Source: Fabrea salina (taxonomy: Eukaryota; Ciliophora; Heterotrichea; Heterotrichida; Fabreidae). From it: 64,000 nucleotides of DNA. The stretch lies in the NCBI GenBank assembly GCA_022984795.1, contig JALIHJ010000020.1, positions 227,982 through 291,981 of the forward strand. Direction: 5' to 3'. A model generated the notes under the pieces. That model made no database searches. It had not been told where the DNA came from and worked only from the letters and a program-made list of their open reading frames with translations. This document shows, piece by piece, positions 38,262 through 47,830 of this stretch. The translations under genes were made by a program, and so were the position numbers. How positions within the stretch are numbered: the first letter of the stretch is position 1; the number at the start of each line of letters is the position of its first letter.

Positions 38262-39401
38262 TTAGTTACCCAAAACTAGCCACAACTCCACACCCAAAAG
38301 AGGCATAAACAAGTTGTCAATGTGCTTCGTAAAGGCTTCGTACAAAGAAACGCAGACAAACACCCCTAACTGACTTACTTGGAGTTGCCCAGAAACAGCC
38401 AGCCACACCAAACTCATTGAAAACAAAGCCCCTACTGTTCCCTCAACTGTTTTGTCTCTGCTCCACCACTTGTGCTTCCCAAACTTAATCCCCCCCACTG
38501 CTGCCATTGAGTCCCCCACTCCTAAACTCAGAAACCCCAAACTGCTTAAAAAGAAGTCTGACCTGTTTAAAACAAGGTCAACTACCACAGGCATTCCTGA
38601 CCCTACCAGTAAAAATATGTGCGTAACTGTTACACTTCCTAGGTCTTTTTCGTCCAAAAAATCATCTAAAAAGTCTTTCAAAAACCCAAAAAGTCTTTGA
38701 TTCTTAAGAACTTCTACCAACACAAAAGCATCAAGTGCCAGCAAAAACGCAATCGACAACAAAGTGGGTTTCCTCAGTCCAAGTAAAACTATAAGGCTTA
38801 TTTGGAGGTGGAACAGTTTCCTTATAAATATTTTCCTCATTAAGTTCCTAGAGTTGGCTAAGTGTATTGCTGGAACTCCTAACACCACAATAACCAGCCA
38901 AACCCCAACTAGTTCCAGGGAATCCCACTCTAGTAAGTAGTTTAAAAACTCAAAGTCCCTAAAAACTAACCACAGGTGCACCAGGCCACTAACAACCACT
39001 CCTAGTAAACTTACTGTCCAAGGAACAAGTCCACCCAAAAGTAAGTTGCTTAAAGTAACTAGCAAAAGCTGTATTGGACAATTGAGGTGAACAGGAACCA
39101 CTTCCTTAGCATAGGCTTCTACCAAAAGACTCACTCCTAGTCCACAAACTGCACAGTCATCCACTGGCAAGTCTGGACGCAACTTGTGGATTCCAATGGC
39201 TGAAGAAATGCAGTTAAGAGAAACAACCACCAAGTCAAAAGAGTCGTTTCGGAACCCTGCAAGAAGAAGTAAGTCTGCTAGTCCAGTTAGAAAGCACAGT
39301 AGTTCCCAAAGTGGAAAGCTCCTTACGAAGCTGTAGGTAATTAAGTACTGAGCTGTTATTTGGGCTTTGCCAAGTCCTCCTACTAAGAACAAACCCTCCA
39401 T
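38262..39401 (-). CDS. DOLK: Dolichol kinase
   Basis: The 379-residue protein is hydrophobic throughout, with about ten or more membrane spans. The CTP-binding and catalytic region is recognisable: [35 protein letters not shown] and [12 protein letters not shown], matching the family's GDx(A/V)A..G..(F/Y)G and KT.EGT motifs. The enzyme phosphorylates dolichol in the ER, supplying carriers for N-glycosylation, and thus belongs to the same pathway as DPM3 ten kilobases to the left. The first ATG (39401) is used; the codon before it is TTG. Confidence 0.88.
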   Translation of the reverse strand: MEGLFLVGGLGKAQITAQYLITYSFVRSFPLWELLCFLTGLADLLLLAGFRNDSFDLVVVSLNCISSAIGIHKLRPDLPVDDCAVCGLGVSLLVEAYAKEVVPVHLNCPIQLLLVTLSNLLLGGLVPWTVSLLGVVVSGLVHLWLVFRDFEFLNYLLEWDSLELVGVWLVIVVLGVPAIHLANSRNLMRKIFIRKLFHLQISLIVLLGLRKPTLLSIAFLLALDAFVLVEVLKNQRLFGFLKDFLDDFLDEKDLGSVTVTHIFLLVGSGMPVVVDLVLNRSDFFLSSLGFLSLGVGDSMAAVGGIKFGKHKWWSRDKTVEGTVGALFSMSLVWLAVSGQLQVSQLGVFVCVSLYEAFTKHIDNLFMPLLGVELWLVLGN

Positions 39402-39649
39402 CAATCTGCGTTAATTATGAGTTAATTCTATGTGGGTAACTTGGGCTGTTAAAGCAATGTTTAAGTTTGGCAAAATGGCGCGGTAGGGTCTAACTACCAG
39501 TGTTCTTTAAAGTGCCTGAACCAATTTTAATTAAACTATATACACAGTTCCCCTAGCACAAAAGCTCAAACTGAGTGTCCACATCCCAATTCCTAATCCT
39601 TAGTTCTGGGAAAACAAAGCACCCCCTGCCACTAATAATAATTTCCAAA
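39402..39649. promoter_or_regulatory. Bidirectional spacer and putative H2A.Z promoter
   Basis: At 248 bases this is the longest intergenic spacer before the subtelomere. It separates the divergent DOLK and H2A.Z genes. On the H2A.Z side it contains TTTGGCAAAATGGCGCGG (39466-39483), with an E2F-like GGCGCGG core, a CCAAT box at 39521 and a TATA-like ACTATATACA at about 39535, in the order expected for a cell-cycle-regulated histone promoter. The factor assignments are inference. Confidence 0.45.
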
Positions 39650-40087
39650 ATGGTAATGCAAACTCAGGGCGCAAAAGCAAAAGGCGGAAAAGGCGGAAAA
39701 GGAGGCAAAGCAGTCTCTGGAAAGTCCAAAAGAAATCCCCAGTCAAGGTCTACTAGGGCTGGACTCCAATTCCCAGTAGGAAGGCTGCATCGGTTCCTTA
39801 AAGAGCGCATGTCAGCGACCCAGAGAGTAGGAGGCACAGCAGCAGTCTACACGGCAGCAGTGATGGAGTACCTCACAGCAGAAGTACTTGAGCTTGCAGG
39901 CAACGCTAGCAAGGATATGAAGGTTAAAAGGATTACTCCCCGCCACCTCCAGCTTGCAATTAGGGGGGACGAGGAACTTGACTCCCTTATCAAGGCTACT
40001 ATTGCTGGAGGTGGAGTTATTCCTCACATTCATAAAAGCTTACTCACCCCTGTTAAAAAGGAGGGAACTATGTCCCAGGCGGTCTAA
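39650..40087 (+). CDS. H2A.Z: Histone H2A.Z with an H2A.X-type SQ tail
   Basis: The 145-residue histone starts with a Gly-Lys-rich tail ([17 protein letters not shown]), then [15 protein letters not shown] and the H2A.Z-specific core: [66 protein letters not shown] and GGGVIPHIH separate it from canonical H2A. The C-terminus runs on to MSQAV, so a serine sits four residues from the end followed by Gln, as in H2A.X. Drosophila H2Av ends SQAY in the same way. Two in-frame ATGs (39650 and 39656) are possible starts. A 15-base GT..AG run just after the first does not match the intron consensus. Confidence 0.93.
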   Translation: MVMQTQGAKAKGGKGGKGGKAVSGKSKRNPQSRSTRAGLQFPVGRLHRFLKERMSATQRVGGTAAVYTAAVMEYLTAEVLELAGNASKDMKVKRITPRHLQLAIRGDEELDSLIKATIAGGGVIPHIHKSLLTPVKKEGTMSQAV

Positions 40088-40128
40088 TTTATACTTAATT
40101 CACACTTGGAGAAAAGACTCTGAGTTAT

Positions 40129-40620
40129 TTAAAATATATTGCAGTTGCACCCCACGCTCTTTTTGATCTGAGTTAGTTGGAGGTTCTTAGAAAAAACCAG
40201 TTTTTCGTAGTTTTCGAGTTGAAGCAGAAACCCCTTGTTAGGAGCAGCTTCTAAATGAGCCTTTTTAATGAGTTTCAACGCTCGAAAAGCAGTTAAGTTC
40301 TTTTTGTAAATCAAGTAAGCCACAGCAATGGTGGTGCTCCTTGAAATCCCTTGGTAGCAATGGATGTAAACTCTTCCATGATTTTCCAGCGCAGAATCAA
40401 TGAACTCGTTACACTCTTGGAAGTAGTTGATGATTTGGACCGAAGGCAAGTCTTCAATGTCAATGTGCTTGTATGAAAACTTTTCAGGGAAGTGCTTGAC
40501 CAGCCCTTTTCCAACTGAAATGATGTGTGTGATGCCTTGGTCCACCAGCAAATTTTCGTTTCTTGCAGTTACGGCGTTTCCTAAGTATATTCCGTCCGCA
40601 ACCTTGTCGATGCACTGCAT
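40129..40620 (-). CDS. Dual-specificity phosphatase with a C-terminal CaaX box
   Basis: The 163-residue protein is a compact DUSP domain: IYLGNAVTARN near the N-terminus, the general-acid region IDIEDLPS, and the catalytic loop HCYQGISRS (HCxxGxxRS) near residue 92. The last residues are CNCNIF, so the protein ends in a CaaX-type CNIF that could be prenylated; PRL phosphatases are membrane-bound that way. The specific substrate is unknown. It converges with H2A.Z, 41 bases apart. Confidence 0.88.
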   Translation of the reverse strand: MQCIDKVADGIYLGNAVTARNENLLVDQGITHIISVGKGLVKHFPEKFSYKHIDIEDLPSVQIINYFQECNEFIDSALENHGRVYIHCYQGISRSTTIAVAYLIYKKNLTAFRALKLIKKAHLEAAPNKGFLLQLENYEKLVFSKNLQLTQIKKSVGCNCNIF

Positions 40621-40688
40621 TTTTATAATAGATCTGAACAGAAACGCCGATGGTGTTTTATTTATTGAGTCTAAGTCTTAGTTTTAAG

Positions 40689-42854
40689 TTAGTCGAAAAG
40701 AGTGTTATTCTCTATTAACTCAAGCAGCGTTTTTTGGGCTTTTAGGATTTTGGTCATCATGAGAATGTTTTCCCTTTCAAAAATGTTGTACTTGGGCTTT
40801 TTCTTGGCTGCAGGCTGGCCTGAGCGGATGATTTCTAGCTTTTTGTCGTAAACTCCCCTCATGACTTTTAGCACTGTGCTTTTCAGCACCCTTAGTAGAG
40901 TCTTTGGGGTGTCGTGCATAGTTTTTAGGTCTTCAAAGAACACAAGTTTGTGGAAGTTCTCGTACTTCACAATGATGGACTTCCGGAGTTCTGACTGGTT
41001 CTTAATAATGTAGTCGTCTTTTTGGACTCCGTCGTAGATGGCTTTGAAGTTCTTGAGTTTACTGACCTTTGTTTGGATCTTTTCTAAGTCGGAGAAATTG
41101 ATTGTTTGGACTATTGAGTCCTCTACTGTTTCCAAGTCAAAAATGCTTTTTTGAGTTTTGAAGCTGTATATTCCGTAAACACTTCCTCTGGGCAAGTAGT
41201 CTATAATCAGAGGGTCTTGGGCTTTCATTCGGTACTAAATAGTAATTACTTTTAACGCAACTGTGCCTTTTTCAACGTAGAACACCTGGTACTGCTTCTC
41301 ACCTCTCCTAATCAACTCTGTAAACTTAGGAAAGTACTCTCGGTGCACAGTTGAAATGATTTCGAAACTTTCTTCGAGGTTCCTAGGATTCAAGTAAGGC
41401 ACCATTTTCATCAAATCAAAAGACCTTCTGTAGTGGGTTTCATGCAACAGCAGCTCTTTGTTTTTGTAGTTCTTGACCATTCTTAAGTCAAAGTCCAGTA
41501 ACTCAAACACTTTTTTGAGCTCTAGTTTCAACAAAGAGTTGTACTTCTGACTAACTGCAGTGTAAGTGTACCTACCTAGGGTGTTCAAAACTCCACAGAA
41601 CCCAAAGTCTTCTCCGTGTCTAAGAAGAGCTATAGTTGTCTTTTCTTGCAAGTATTCTTTTTGGGAGTGAGTGCTTAGGCGCACTTCCACAGTCCCATCA
41701 ACAATAAAGTACAAGTAATTTGCAGAATTCCCTTGTTGTGCTATGACCTGATCCGGGTTGGTCATTTCTGGAATCACTAAAGACAAAAGACCATAACGCA
41801 CTCCTAAACTCAAATCCTTCAAGTACAGGTGACTGTCCAAGCACTTACTTAGTAAGTACTTATACACACTCTTAGACAAAGAAGGAGGCAAGCTCTTCAC
41901 GAACTCTGTAAGTTCTTCTCTAAATGAGTCACTGTTGTGGATATTCACAAAGTAGTCAGTGATCTCCTCAACCAGCTTCTTAGGTAAGTTTAGACGGTCA
42001 TCAATACTATTCAACAGACTCAAGTTTTCGTCTAGTTTAGTAGCATCTTTCATGCCTCTGCTGACGATTTCTATTATGTTTCCGTAGATGATGGTCATTA
42101 GGATGATTCCTATTAACTCGAAGATAAGACATGTAACTGACTCAAGTTGAGTGATGGGGTAAACTTCACCCCCGAACTGCATCATCATCGACACGTAGTA
42201 AAAGCACATCCAGTACTGAGTAAAGAGTTCTTCTTGGTAAATACTTAAGCCCAAGGCCCTGTCTCTGCCTGGATGCCAGCGCTCTTCAATGGCTGTTATG
42301 GAGTACCAAAGACACGTGCAGCAGTGGTCAATGATTATAGCCACCATAAACAAGTAAACAAGCTTCAGGGAGTCCTTTTGCTTTTTCGAGAACTTGAATT
42401 TGGAAACTAGTTTAGTCAGACGCGTCAGTCTGAAAAGTCTAAGTAGGTTGCCTGCTTTTATTCCTGAGAAAAAAAAAGAAATTATGCTCCAAGGAATTGA
42501 GGAGACCAAATCCAGAAAAAAACTTCCTTTGCAAATGTAATTCTTAGCTATGGAGCGCTTGTCTAAAATTTCAACTCCTTTGTCGTGATCAACCACCGAA
42601 GTATGGAAATTCAAGACGATGTCTGTGATGAACAAAACATCTATTGCAATACTTTGAACGTCCATCAAGTTGTACTCCTTTGTGTATTCACTCAAAAAGC
42701 TGACTTCTAAAGGAACAATCAGGGCGATCCATAAACTAAAACATAGCATTAGGATTTCCCAGAATGTCTTGAACTTGCCCTTTGCCCTTATCAAATGCTT
42801 TGCTGAACTGTCTTCAGTTCTTTGAACTTCGATTAAGTCATATTTTGCATTCAT
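40689..42854 (-). CDS. Cyclic-nucleotide-gated ion channel with two cNMP-binding domains, two exons
   Basis: Two adjacent frames join into 716 residues when the 15 bases 41235-41249 are removed. Six membrane segments are visible between ~residues 40 and 265; S4 is RLFRLTRLTKL and the pore region reads YYVSMMMQFGGEVYP, so the potassium signature GYGD is absent. A first cyclic-nucleotide-binding domain (~365-470) contains GNSANYLYFIVDGTVEVRL. A second (~480-610) is crossed by the intron: exon 1 ends EKGTVALK and exon 2 continues through YRMKAQDPLIIDYLPRGSVYGI. It is probably a CNG/HCN-type cation channel. Confidence 0.87.
41235..41249 (-). other. 15-base intron
   Basis: On the minus strand this reads GTAATTACTATTTAG, in phase 0. 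Removal restores the second cyclic-nucleotide-binding domain of the channel. The terminal TAG is otherwise an in-frame stop. Confidence 0.87.
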
Positions 42855-42917
42855 TATTTATTATCCCAAATTCTAAAGTATAAACTTTAGGTTAATAATC
42901 TATTAAAACTATCGAAC

Positions 42918-43991
42918 ATGAATCCCAAATTCATAAACTTAGCAACAAAGGCACAAATAGAAGGCAGATACAGTTTCACAGGGTGTTACATACCGGACCC
43001 ACACCAAATACTGATCCATGGCGGCCTTTCAGAAGCAGGGGAACTCAGGTCCTTTGCACAACTAGACTTAATGACTCTTGTCTGGAAGGAATTGAGCATA
43101 GAAACTGCTGACCCTATTTCAGGTCACTCAGGAGTGCAGCTCAAAGGGAACTTTGTGCTGTTTGGAGGGTGGAGGGGGTCTTCTTACTCAGATAAACTGG
43201 TAGTTTACCACAGAGACGGCTTAATCGAAGAAAGAAACAGGACTTCTGGCGAGTGGGGATTGCCTTCAGCAAGGAACCACCATACACTCACTCTTGCAAA
43301 CGACTGCTTGTACTTGTTAGGTGGTTGGGACTCCCTTAAGTGGAACAACTCCAACACTTCCTTTGCACAACTCTGGCGTCTTAAAAGCAACTGGGAGTGG
43401 GAACTCTGTGACGTGTTTGGCAAGCAACCTATTTCGAGAAGAGGGCACTCTACCTCTTACTTTCCGCAGTCCAACTGCTTGGTGGTGTACGGGGGGATGT
43501 ACGGGTACTCCAGACTACTGAGCAGCTTGTACATTCTTGACTTGAACGAAATGCTTTGGATAAAAGTAGGCAACTTTACAAAAAGGGCCTGGCACTCTGC
43601 TTCTTGTTTGGACAAGTTCATTTACATCTTTGGAGGGTACACTGAGTCAGGCATTTCAAACGACTTGCAGAGGTTCAACGTAGAAGAAAGAACTTGTGAC
43701 TTCATTGAAGTCCAAAACAAACCAAGTCCCCGTTGCGGCCACATAAGTTTAAGTGTAGAAGGCTTCATTTTGATTTTAGGAGGCAAAGACGAAGACTCTA
43801 TTTTCAATGACGTCTACGTACTAGACGTCCAAGATAAGTACCAAGAGTTAAGGCAAAAGTTCGAAACAAAAGAAAAAGTCCAGAGGGAACTAGACTCCCT
43901 TGATATAGCTCCTCCACCCATCCCACCTAACCTTCTGAAGTCAAGGTTCTTCACACCTAGTCAAAAGTTCAACCCTAAAGACTTAATGTAA
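42918..43991 (+). CDS. Kelch-repeat protein
   Basis: The 357-residue protein is a kelch propeller with repeated GG-containing strands: ILIHGGLSEAGE, FVLFGGWRGSSYSDKL, LYLLGGWDSLK, LVVYGGMYGYSRL, IYIFGGYTESGISNDL and ILILGGKDEDSIFNDV. Between them the expected W and Y/N residues recur, giving six blades. A short charged coiled tail follows (~315-357). Kelch proteins serve as interaction scaffolds; the partner is not indicated. The stop is one base away from that of the convergent SKP1-like gene. Confidence 0.88.
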   Translation: MNPKFINLATKAQIEGRYSFTGCYIPDPHQILIHGGLSEAGELRSFAQLDLMTLVWKELSIETADPISGHSGVQLKGNFVLFGGWRGSSYSDKLVVYHRDGLIEERNRTSGEWGLPSARNHHTLTLANDCLYLLGGWDSLKWNNSNTSFAQLWRLKSNWEWELCDVFGKQPISRRGHSTSYFPQSNCLVVYGGMYGYSRLLSSLYILDLNEMLWIKVGNFTKRAWHSASCLDKFIYIFGGYTESGISNDLQRFNVEERTCDFIEVQNKPSPRCGHISLSVEGFILILGGKDEDSIFNDVYVLDVQDKYQELRQKFETKEKVQRELDSLDIAPPPIPPNLLKSRFFTPSQKFNPKDLM

Positions 43992-43992
43992 C

Positions 43993-44463
43993 TTAGTACT
44001 TTGCCCAATCGTAGACCTTGCTCAGGTAGTCCTCACAGTTGGTTCCCACAGACACCTGGTAAACTGACTCTAACTCCTCTAAGGACTTGAGTCTAACTTC
44101 GTTTGCAGCCCTGAAGCACGACAGCTTCACCAAGTGACTGATGTCTAACTTGTTAACTGCTAGTATGAACTTAAGGAACTCTTCTTCCTCCAGACTTTCA
44201 ATGAACTGTGCATCCCAAACGTGAGTAGTTGTTTTTAAGTCGTTTGAAGTAAGAAACTCACTTTTGAAAGGAGGAAGTTCAAAGTTGTAGTGCTGCAAGT
44301 AAACAAGAACAGTTCTTAGAGTCTTAGAGTCTATTTCAAGGGGACCAAGGTGGATTTCATCGTGGTCTGGAGCTTCTTCTAAGAAAGGCGAAACTTCAAG
44401 TATTTTGCTTGAAACTAAAAAGCAGTCTCCTTCAAAAGACACCAGTTTTATAATTCCATACAT
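43993..44463 (-). CDS. SKP1-like protein
   Basis: The 156-residue product matches the layout of SKP1: an N-terminal BTB/POZ-type fold with IIKLVSFEGDCFLVSSKI and LGPLEIDSKTLRTVLVYLQHYNF, a variable middle, then WDAQFIESLEEEEFLKFILAVNKLDISHLVKLSC, equivalent to the SKP1 W-D-x-x-F helix and L-x-L-x-x-L region. The C-terminal F-box-binding end is divergent, so it may be a specialised paralog of the SCF adaptor. Its ATG follows the lipase stop codon with no base between (TAAATG). Confidence 0.78.
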   Translation of the reverse strand: MYGIIKLVSFEGDCFLVSSKILEVSPFLEEAPDHDEIHLGPLEIDSKTLRTVLVYLQHYNFELPPFKSEFLTSNDLKTTTHVWDAQFIESLEEEEFLKFILAVNKLDISHLVKLSCFRAANEVRLKSLEELESVYQVSVGTNCEDYLSKVYDWAKY

Positions 44464-46107
44464 TTAATTAGAAAGTAGTTCTGAAATCCAGTCACTCATT
44501 TGATCAACTGGAAGTTGGCTTTCCTTTATGCCTCCTTTAAAGCATAAGTTAAGGCAAGCATGCATTGCTGCTTCGTAAACCTTCATTCTAGCGTCTACTC
44601 CGCAGTTAACTAGCCTTTCTAAGAACCTCCAGCAGTCATCGTGCAGTGGGTCAGCTGACCCCACAAGCATTCTTACTGGGGGGAACTTTTCAAGCATGTG
44701 GTCTTCAATCAGTAAGGGAGAAAGTAGGGGGTTGGTGCTGGGGTCTAGGGCAGGGTCCTGAATATAGCTTTTCAAGCACAGTTTTAGTAAAGTGTGGGGA
44801 AGTAGCAAGTCGTCCAAAGTAAGGAGTAAGGAGTCTGTAAAGTTGTTTTTAGAAAGGTTGAGAGCTGGGTAAGCCACCACTATGCCATCAGGCACCTTCA
44901 CTCCTGCCTGGATTGCTTTGTAAGTAAGTGCTAAAGCTAAGTTACCTCCTGCAGAGTCCCCAACTACCACTAATTTCTTAGGAGTGATTCCTAGCTGGTC
45001 GGCATTGTTAATTGCCCAGCAGTAGGCTTGCCAAATATCATCTAAAGGTTCTGGGAAAGGATGGGCTGGAGCTAATCTGTAATCTACTGACAAAAGTGGA
45101 ATTCCTAATTTGTTGACCCACCTTCTAGTGTAAACTTGGTGTGAAGCTGAAGACATACTTATGAAGCCTCCTCCATGTATGTGGAATATCAATTGGTCGT
45201 GCTGGTTATCCTTAACTGGCAAGCAGCACTTGAGCAAACTAGACTGGTCTACTTCCAAAGCTGAGGTTGAAAGGAGTCTTGCCATTACAAAGTCTTCAGT
45301 TTTGGTGCTTTTAAAAGAAGTTTCAGTGTCTTTGGGGGGAGAGTTGTCTAAAAGGTGTGGAGCTGTTCTAGGCAAGTAAATGACTTTGTTTGTGTTTATT
45401 TTGGGAATGAGGATTTTCATGAAGTTAGTTAAAATCCAACTGTCCACTAAGTTCCACAAGGACTGCGCGACTTCAATTTGGGCCCGGGCATAAGAAGCTT
45501 CTGCCTTTCTTTTGGCCTTTTTTCTGAACAAGTTGTAGTAAATAGCCCCCAACCCCATAATTATTCTTTTCTTGTAGTTCTTGGTTTCGCTGTGGGCAAC
45601 TGAAACAACAGCTTGGCCTGCAGCAACTTGCATCACGAAGTTTTCGTACTTGCGCCTCACTTTTTGGGGTTTGGGACAGGAAACGTACTCGCAGTTTTCC
45701 CTGAGTTTGAGCCAACGCTCTTCACTTCGGTCGAGACAAAACAAGTCGTTTTTGTCAAGGAAAGGAGCTATTTCGACAAACTCAGATATAGTTTCAAACT
45801 TGGCCTTGTAAGTGCTTAAAGAGTCCTTGTCCTTACTCCTGAACTTGGTGTCCCAGAGCTCTACTAGTTCGCCGAACTTTTCTAAGTTGTAAAGTAGGCA
45901 ACTAATGAGGCGCTGGCAGGTTACCGGGTTCATCTCACTTCGGTTTGAAAATTGAGAAAGTTCCATTACTCTTAGTTTGATGGTGGACAAAACCTGGATA
46001 GTTGGTAGCAAGTCAGTGGGCTCCTCTTCAAATTTGATTTCACTCAGACTAGTTAGGGTGTAGTGCAGGCAACTTATAACTCTTTCGATTTCATCACTTA
46101 ACTCCAT
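44464..46107 (-). CDS. Hormone-sensitive lipase family protein
   Basis: The 547-residue protein combines an N-terminal helical domain like that of animal HSL (residues ~1-230) with an alpha/beta-hydrolase of the HSL family. The oxyanion motif IHGGGF is near residue 312, the nucleophile is in GDSAGGNLAL near 388, the acid in SADPLHDD near 491, and the histidine in AAMHACLNL near 519. Family members hydrolyse neutral lipid esters. Animal HSL carries phosphorylation sites in a regulatory insert; that insert is absent or very short here. Confidence 0.9.
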   Translation of the reverse strand: MELSDEIERVISCLHYTLTSLSEIKFEEEPTDLLPTIQVLSTIKLRVMELSQFSNRSEMNPVTCQRLISCLLYNLEKFGELVELWDTKFRSKDKDSLSTYKAKFETISEFVEIAPFLDKNDLFCLDRSEERWLKLRENCEYVSCPKPQKVRRKYENFVMQVAAGQAVVSVAHSETKNYKKRIIMGLGAIYYNLFRKKAKRKAEASYARAQIEVAQSLWNLVDSWILTNFMKILIPKINTNKVIYLPRTAPHLLDNSPPKDTETSFKSTKTEDFVMARLLSTSALEVDQSSLLKCCLPVKDNQHDQLIFHIHGGGFISMSSASHQVYTRRWVNKLGIPLLSVDYRLAPAHPFPEPLDDIWQAYCWAINNADQLGITPKKLVVVGDSAGGNLALALTYKAIQAGVKVPDGIVVAYPALNLSKNNFTDSLLLTLDDLLLPHTLLKLCLKSYIQDPALDPSTNPLLSPLLIEDHMLEKFPPVRMLVGSADPLHDDCWRFLERLVNCGVDARMKVYEAAMHACLNLCFKGGIKESQLPVDQMSDWISELLSN

Positions 46108-46126
46108 TAATCCTAATCGAAACGAA

Positions 46127-46492
46127 TTATTTAATTTTAGTTAAATATTGCTTTCTGAGACTCAAAGCTATCTTGTATAGTTGCTGCACTCTGTTTAAAT
46201 CTGTGTCTAGTGGAGTAGGCCTTAAAGCCTCTGTAGACCTAAGAGAATAGAACTTCGAAAAGATTTTTTGATTCTGGTCCCAAGCCCATTTGTAAACTTG
46301 AGAAGCGGACAACCCTGTTTTATCAGACAGCCGCGCACATCTTTCCTTGGTCCAGTAGTTGGACTTCTTGAGTTCAGCTTTTAGAATCCTGAGTTGGCTG
46401 GGAGACTTTTTAATGCGACTGGAGTGTTTGTTCTGCTTTTTAGCAGGAGTAAGTGGCGAATTGCTGTTCAAAAACTCGTCCCCGGGTTCCAT
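46127..46492 (-). CDS. Small homeodomain-like DNA-binding protein
   Basis: The 121-residue product has one homeodomain-like segment: SPSQLRILKAELKKSNYWTKE as helix 1 and turn, then LSDKTGLSASQVYKWAWDQNQK, where the last helix has the expected W and N positions. Basic residues precede it. It is small and has no other domain. It may be a transcription factor; target unknown. Only 23 bases separate it from NDUFAF7 upstream on the same strand and 19 from the lipase downstream. Confidence 0.72.
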   Translation of the reverse strand: MEPGDEFLNSNSPLTPAKKQNKHSSRIKKSPSQLRILKAELKKSNYWTKERCARLSDKTGLSASQVYKWAWDQNQKIFSKFYSLRSTEALRPTPLDTDLNRVQQLYKIALSLRKQYLTKIK

Positions 46493-46515
46493 TTTAAATC
46501 AAATTTAAAGCGGTT

Positions 46516-47817
46516 TTATTTACTTTTCTCAAAACTCAAAGACTCCAAAAAGGGGTACACTTCCCCAACTTCTTTGTTTCCGAAGTACATAAACTTGTAG
46601 ATCTCTCCCATGCACTCTGGACTCACTAGTCTTTCGTAGTCTTTTTGGAACCTTTCCGCCTTAGAAACTCCTACGTGGGTCTCAAGTACTTCTATCCTTG
46701 CTGAAATCCCCATGCTTTCCAGAAAAGCTCCTTGTGGAATAGGCCCGTAGGCTTTCAGTTCAGAGAAACGCCCCACCACGCTTTTCAAAGCTGCAAAGTC
46801 CACATGCGCACTTAAGTCTACCTGTCCTGGAACCTGCAGCCACTCTTCCTTCTCTATGTACTTGTGTTGCTTGATTGCTCTCAAAGAGTTCGCAAAAGCC
46901 CTTTCGTCTCCGTAGTCAATTACCAACCCTGCAGAGTCGTTACTCATCTTCATTAACTCACAGATTTGGTGCATTAAGTTGATGCTGTCTGGAGAAAGTT
47001 CTATTCTGTCCCCTTCTGAAAGTGCAGGGTCTTTGAACCTTTTCGAGGGTTGCAACACGTTAGCTACGTTCTGAGTGGGCCCCTGTGACCTAACTAGTTC
47101 AAACTTGTTGTTGTAACCTACCTGCATTTCACACCAGCCAAACTCACTTGAGTATTCAAAAATGTAAACAGGCATGGCATCAAATATTTCGTGGCAAAGC
47201 ACTATCACAGGGTAGCCTTTCAAATGCTTTAGGTACTGGTTCACGCACTGGGAAAGAGTTTCGTACCACTGAATGTTCAGGTCTCCCGAAAAGACCCTTT
47301 CAATGTTGTCTTCAGAGTCGTAGTTGACCTTCTGTCCCCAAGACTCTATGAGTTTGGCCATGTTGTTTTGCTGCAGTTTGCGCAAGTTAGGACTCACATC
47401 AATCATGTGCAAGTTAAGACCTGTAATGCAGTCTACGTCCCTGAGTGCCCTCAAAACGTCCCTTGCAAGAGTGCCTTTGCCTGGACCTAGTTCAACTATG
47501 TTCCATTTGTAGGGAGTAGGAAACTTTTGGTAAGCTACTGAACACCAAACCCCCACCATTTCCCCAAAAAGCTGGGATATTTCAGGAGAAGTCACAAAGT
47601 CCCCTTCCCGGCCAAAAACGTCTCCTTTGCAGTAGTAGCCGTAGTCAGGGTGGGTCAAGCAGTGCCTCATGTAGTCAGCAAAACTCATATTGCCTTTCTG
47701 GCTGATTTCTTGCTTGAGGAATTCCTTGAAGTCGCTGTTTTTGTCTTTCAAGGAAGAAATGATTGTTCCGCCCCTGAACCCCCTGTAGGTATGTTGAACA
47801 ACCTTAGAAAATAACAT
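46516..47817 (-). CDS. NDUFAF7: NDUFAF7-type arginine methyltransferase for complex I assembly
   Basis: The 433-residue protein matches NDUFAF7/MidA: SFADYMRHCLTHPDYGYY, GREGDFVTSPEISQLFGEM, the SAM-binding VELGPGKGTL, and CHEIFDAMPVYIF. The enzyme methylates an arginine of the complex I 49-kDa subunit in the mitochondrion. The frame is open upstream to 47994, but those codons overlap the helicase; the ATG at 47817 gives MLFSKVVQHTYRGFRGG, a plausible presequence, and leaves 13 bases to the helicase stop. Confidence 0.9.
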   Translation of the reverse strand: MLFSKVVQHTYRGFRGGTIISSLKDKNSDFKEFLKQEISQKGNMSFADYMRHCLTHPDYGYYCKGDVFGREGDFVTSPEISQLFGEMVGVWCSVAYQKFPTPYKWNIVELGPGKGTLARDVLRALRDVDCITGLNLHMIDVSPNLRKLQQNNMAKLIESWGQKVNYDSEDNIERVFSGDLNIQWYETLSQCVNQYLKHLKGYPVIVLCHEIFDAMPVYIFEYSSEFGWCEMQVGYNNKFELVRSQGPTQNVANVLQPSKRFKDPALSEGDRIELSPDSINLMHQICELMKMSNDSAGLVIDYGDERAFANSLRAIKQHKYIEKEEWLQVPGQVDLSAHVDFAALKSVVGRFSELKAYGPIPQGAFLESMGISARIEVLETHVGVSKAERFQKDYERLVSPECMGEIYKFMYFGNKEVGEVYPFLESLSFEKSK

Positions 47818-47830
47818 TGTAACACACCAT

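Noticed and set aside
39653-39667. GTAATGCAAACTCAG after the first H2A.Z ATG as an intron
   Set aside because: It has GT..AG and 15 bases, but not the CTANNTAG consensus, and the frame is open without splicing. It stays possible only if cDNA shows it.
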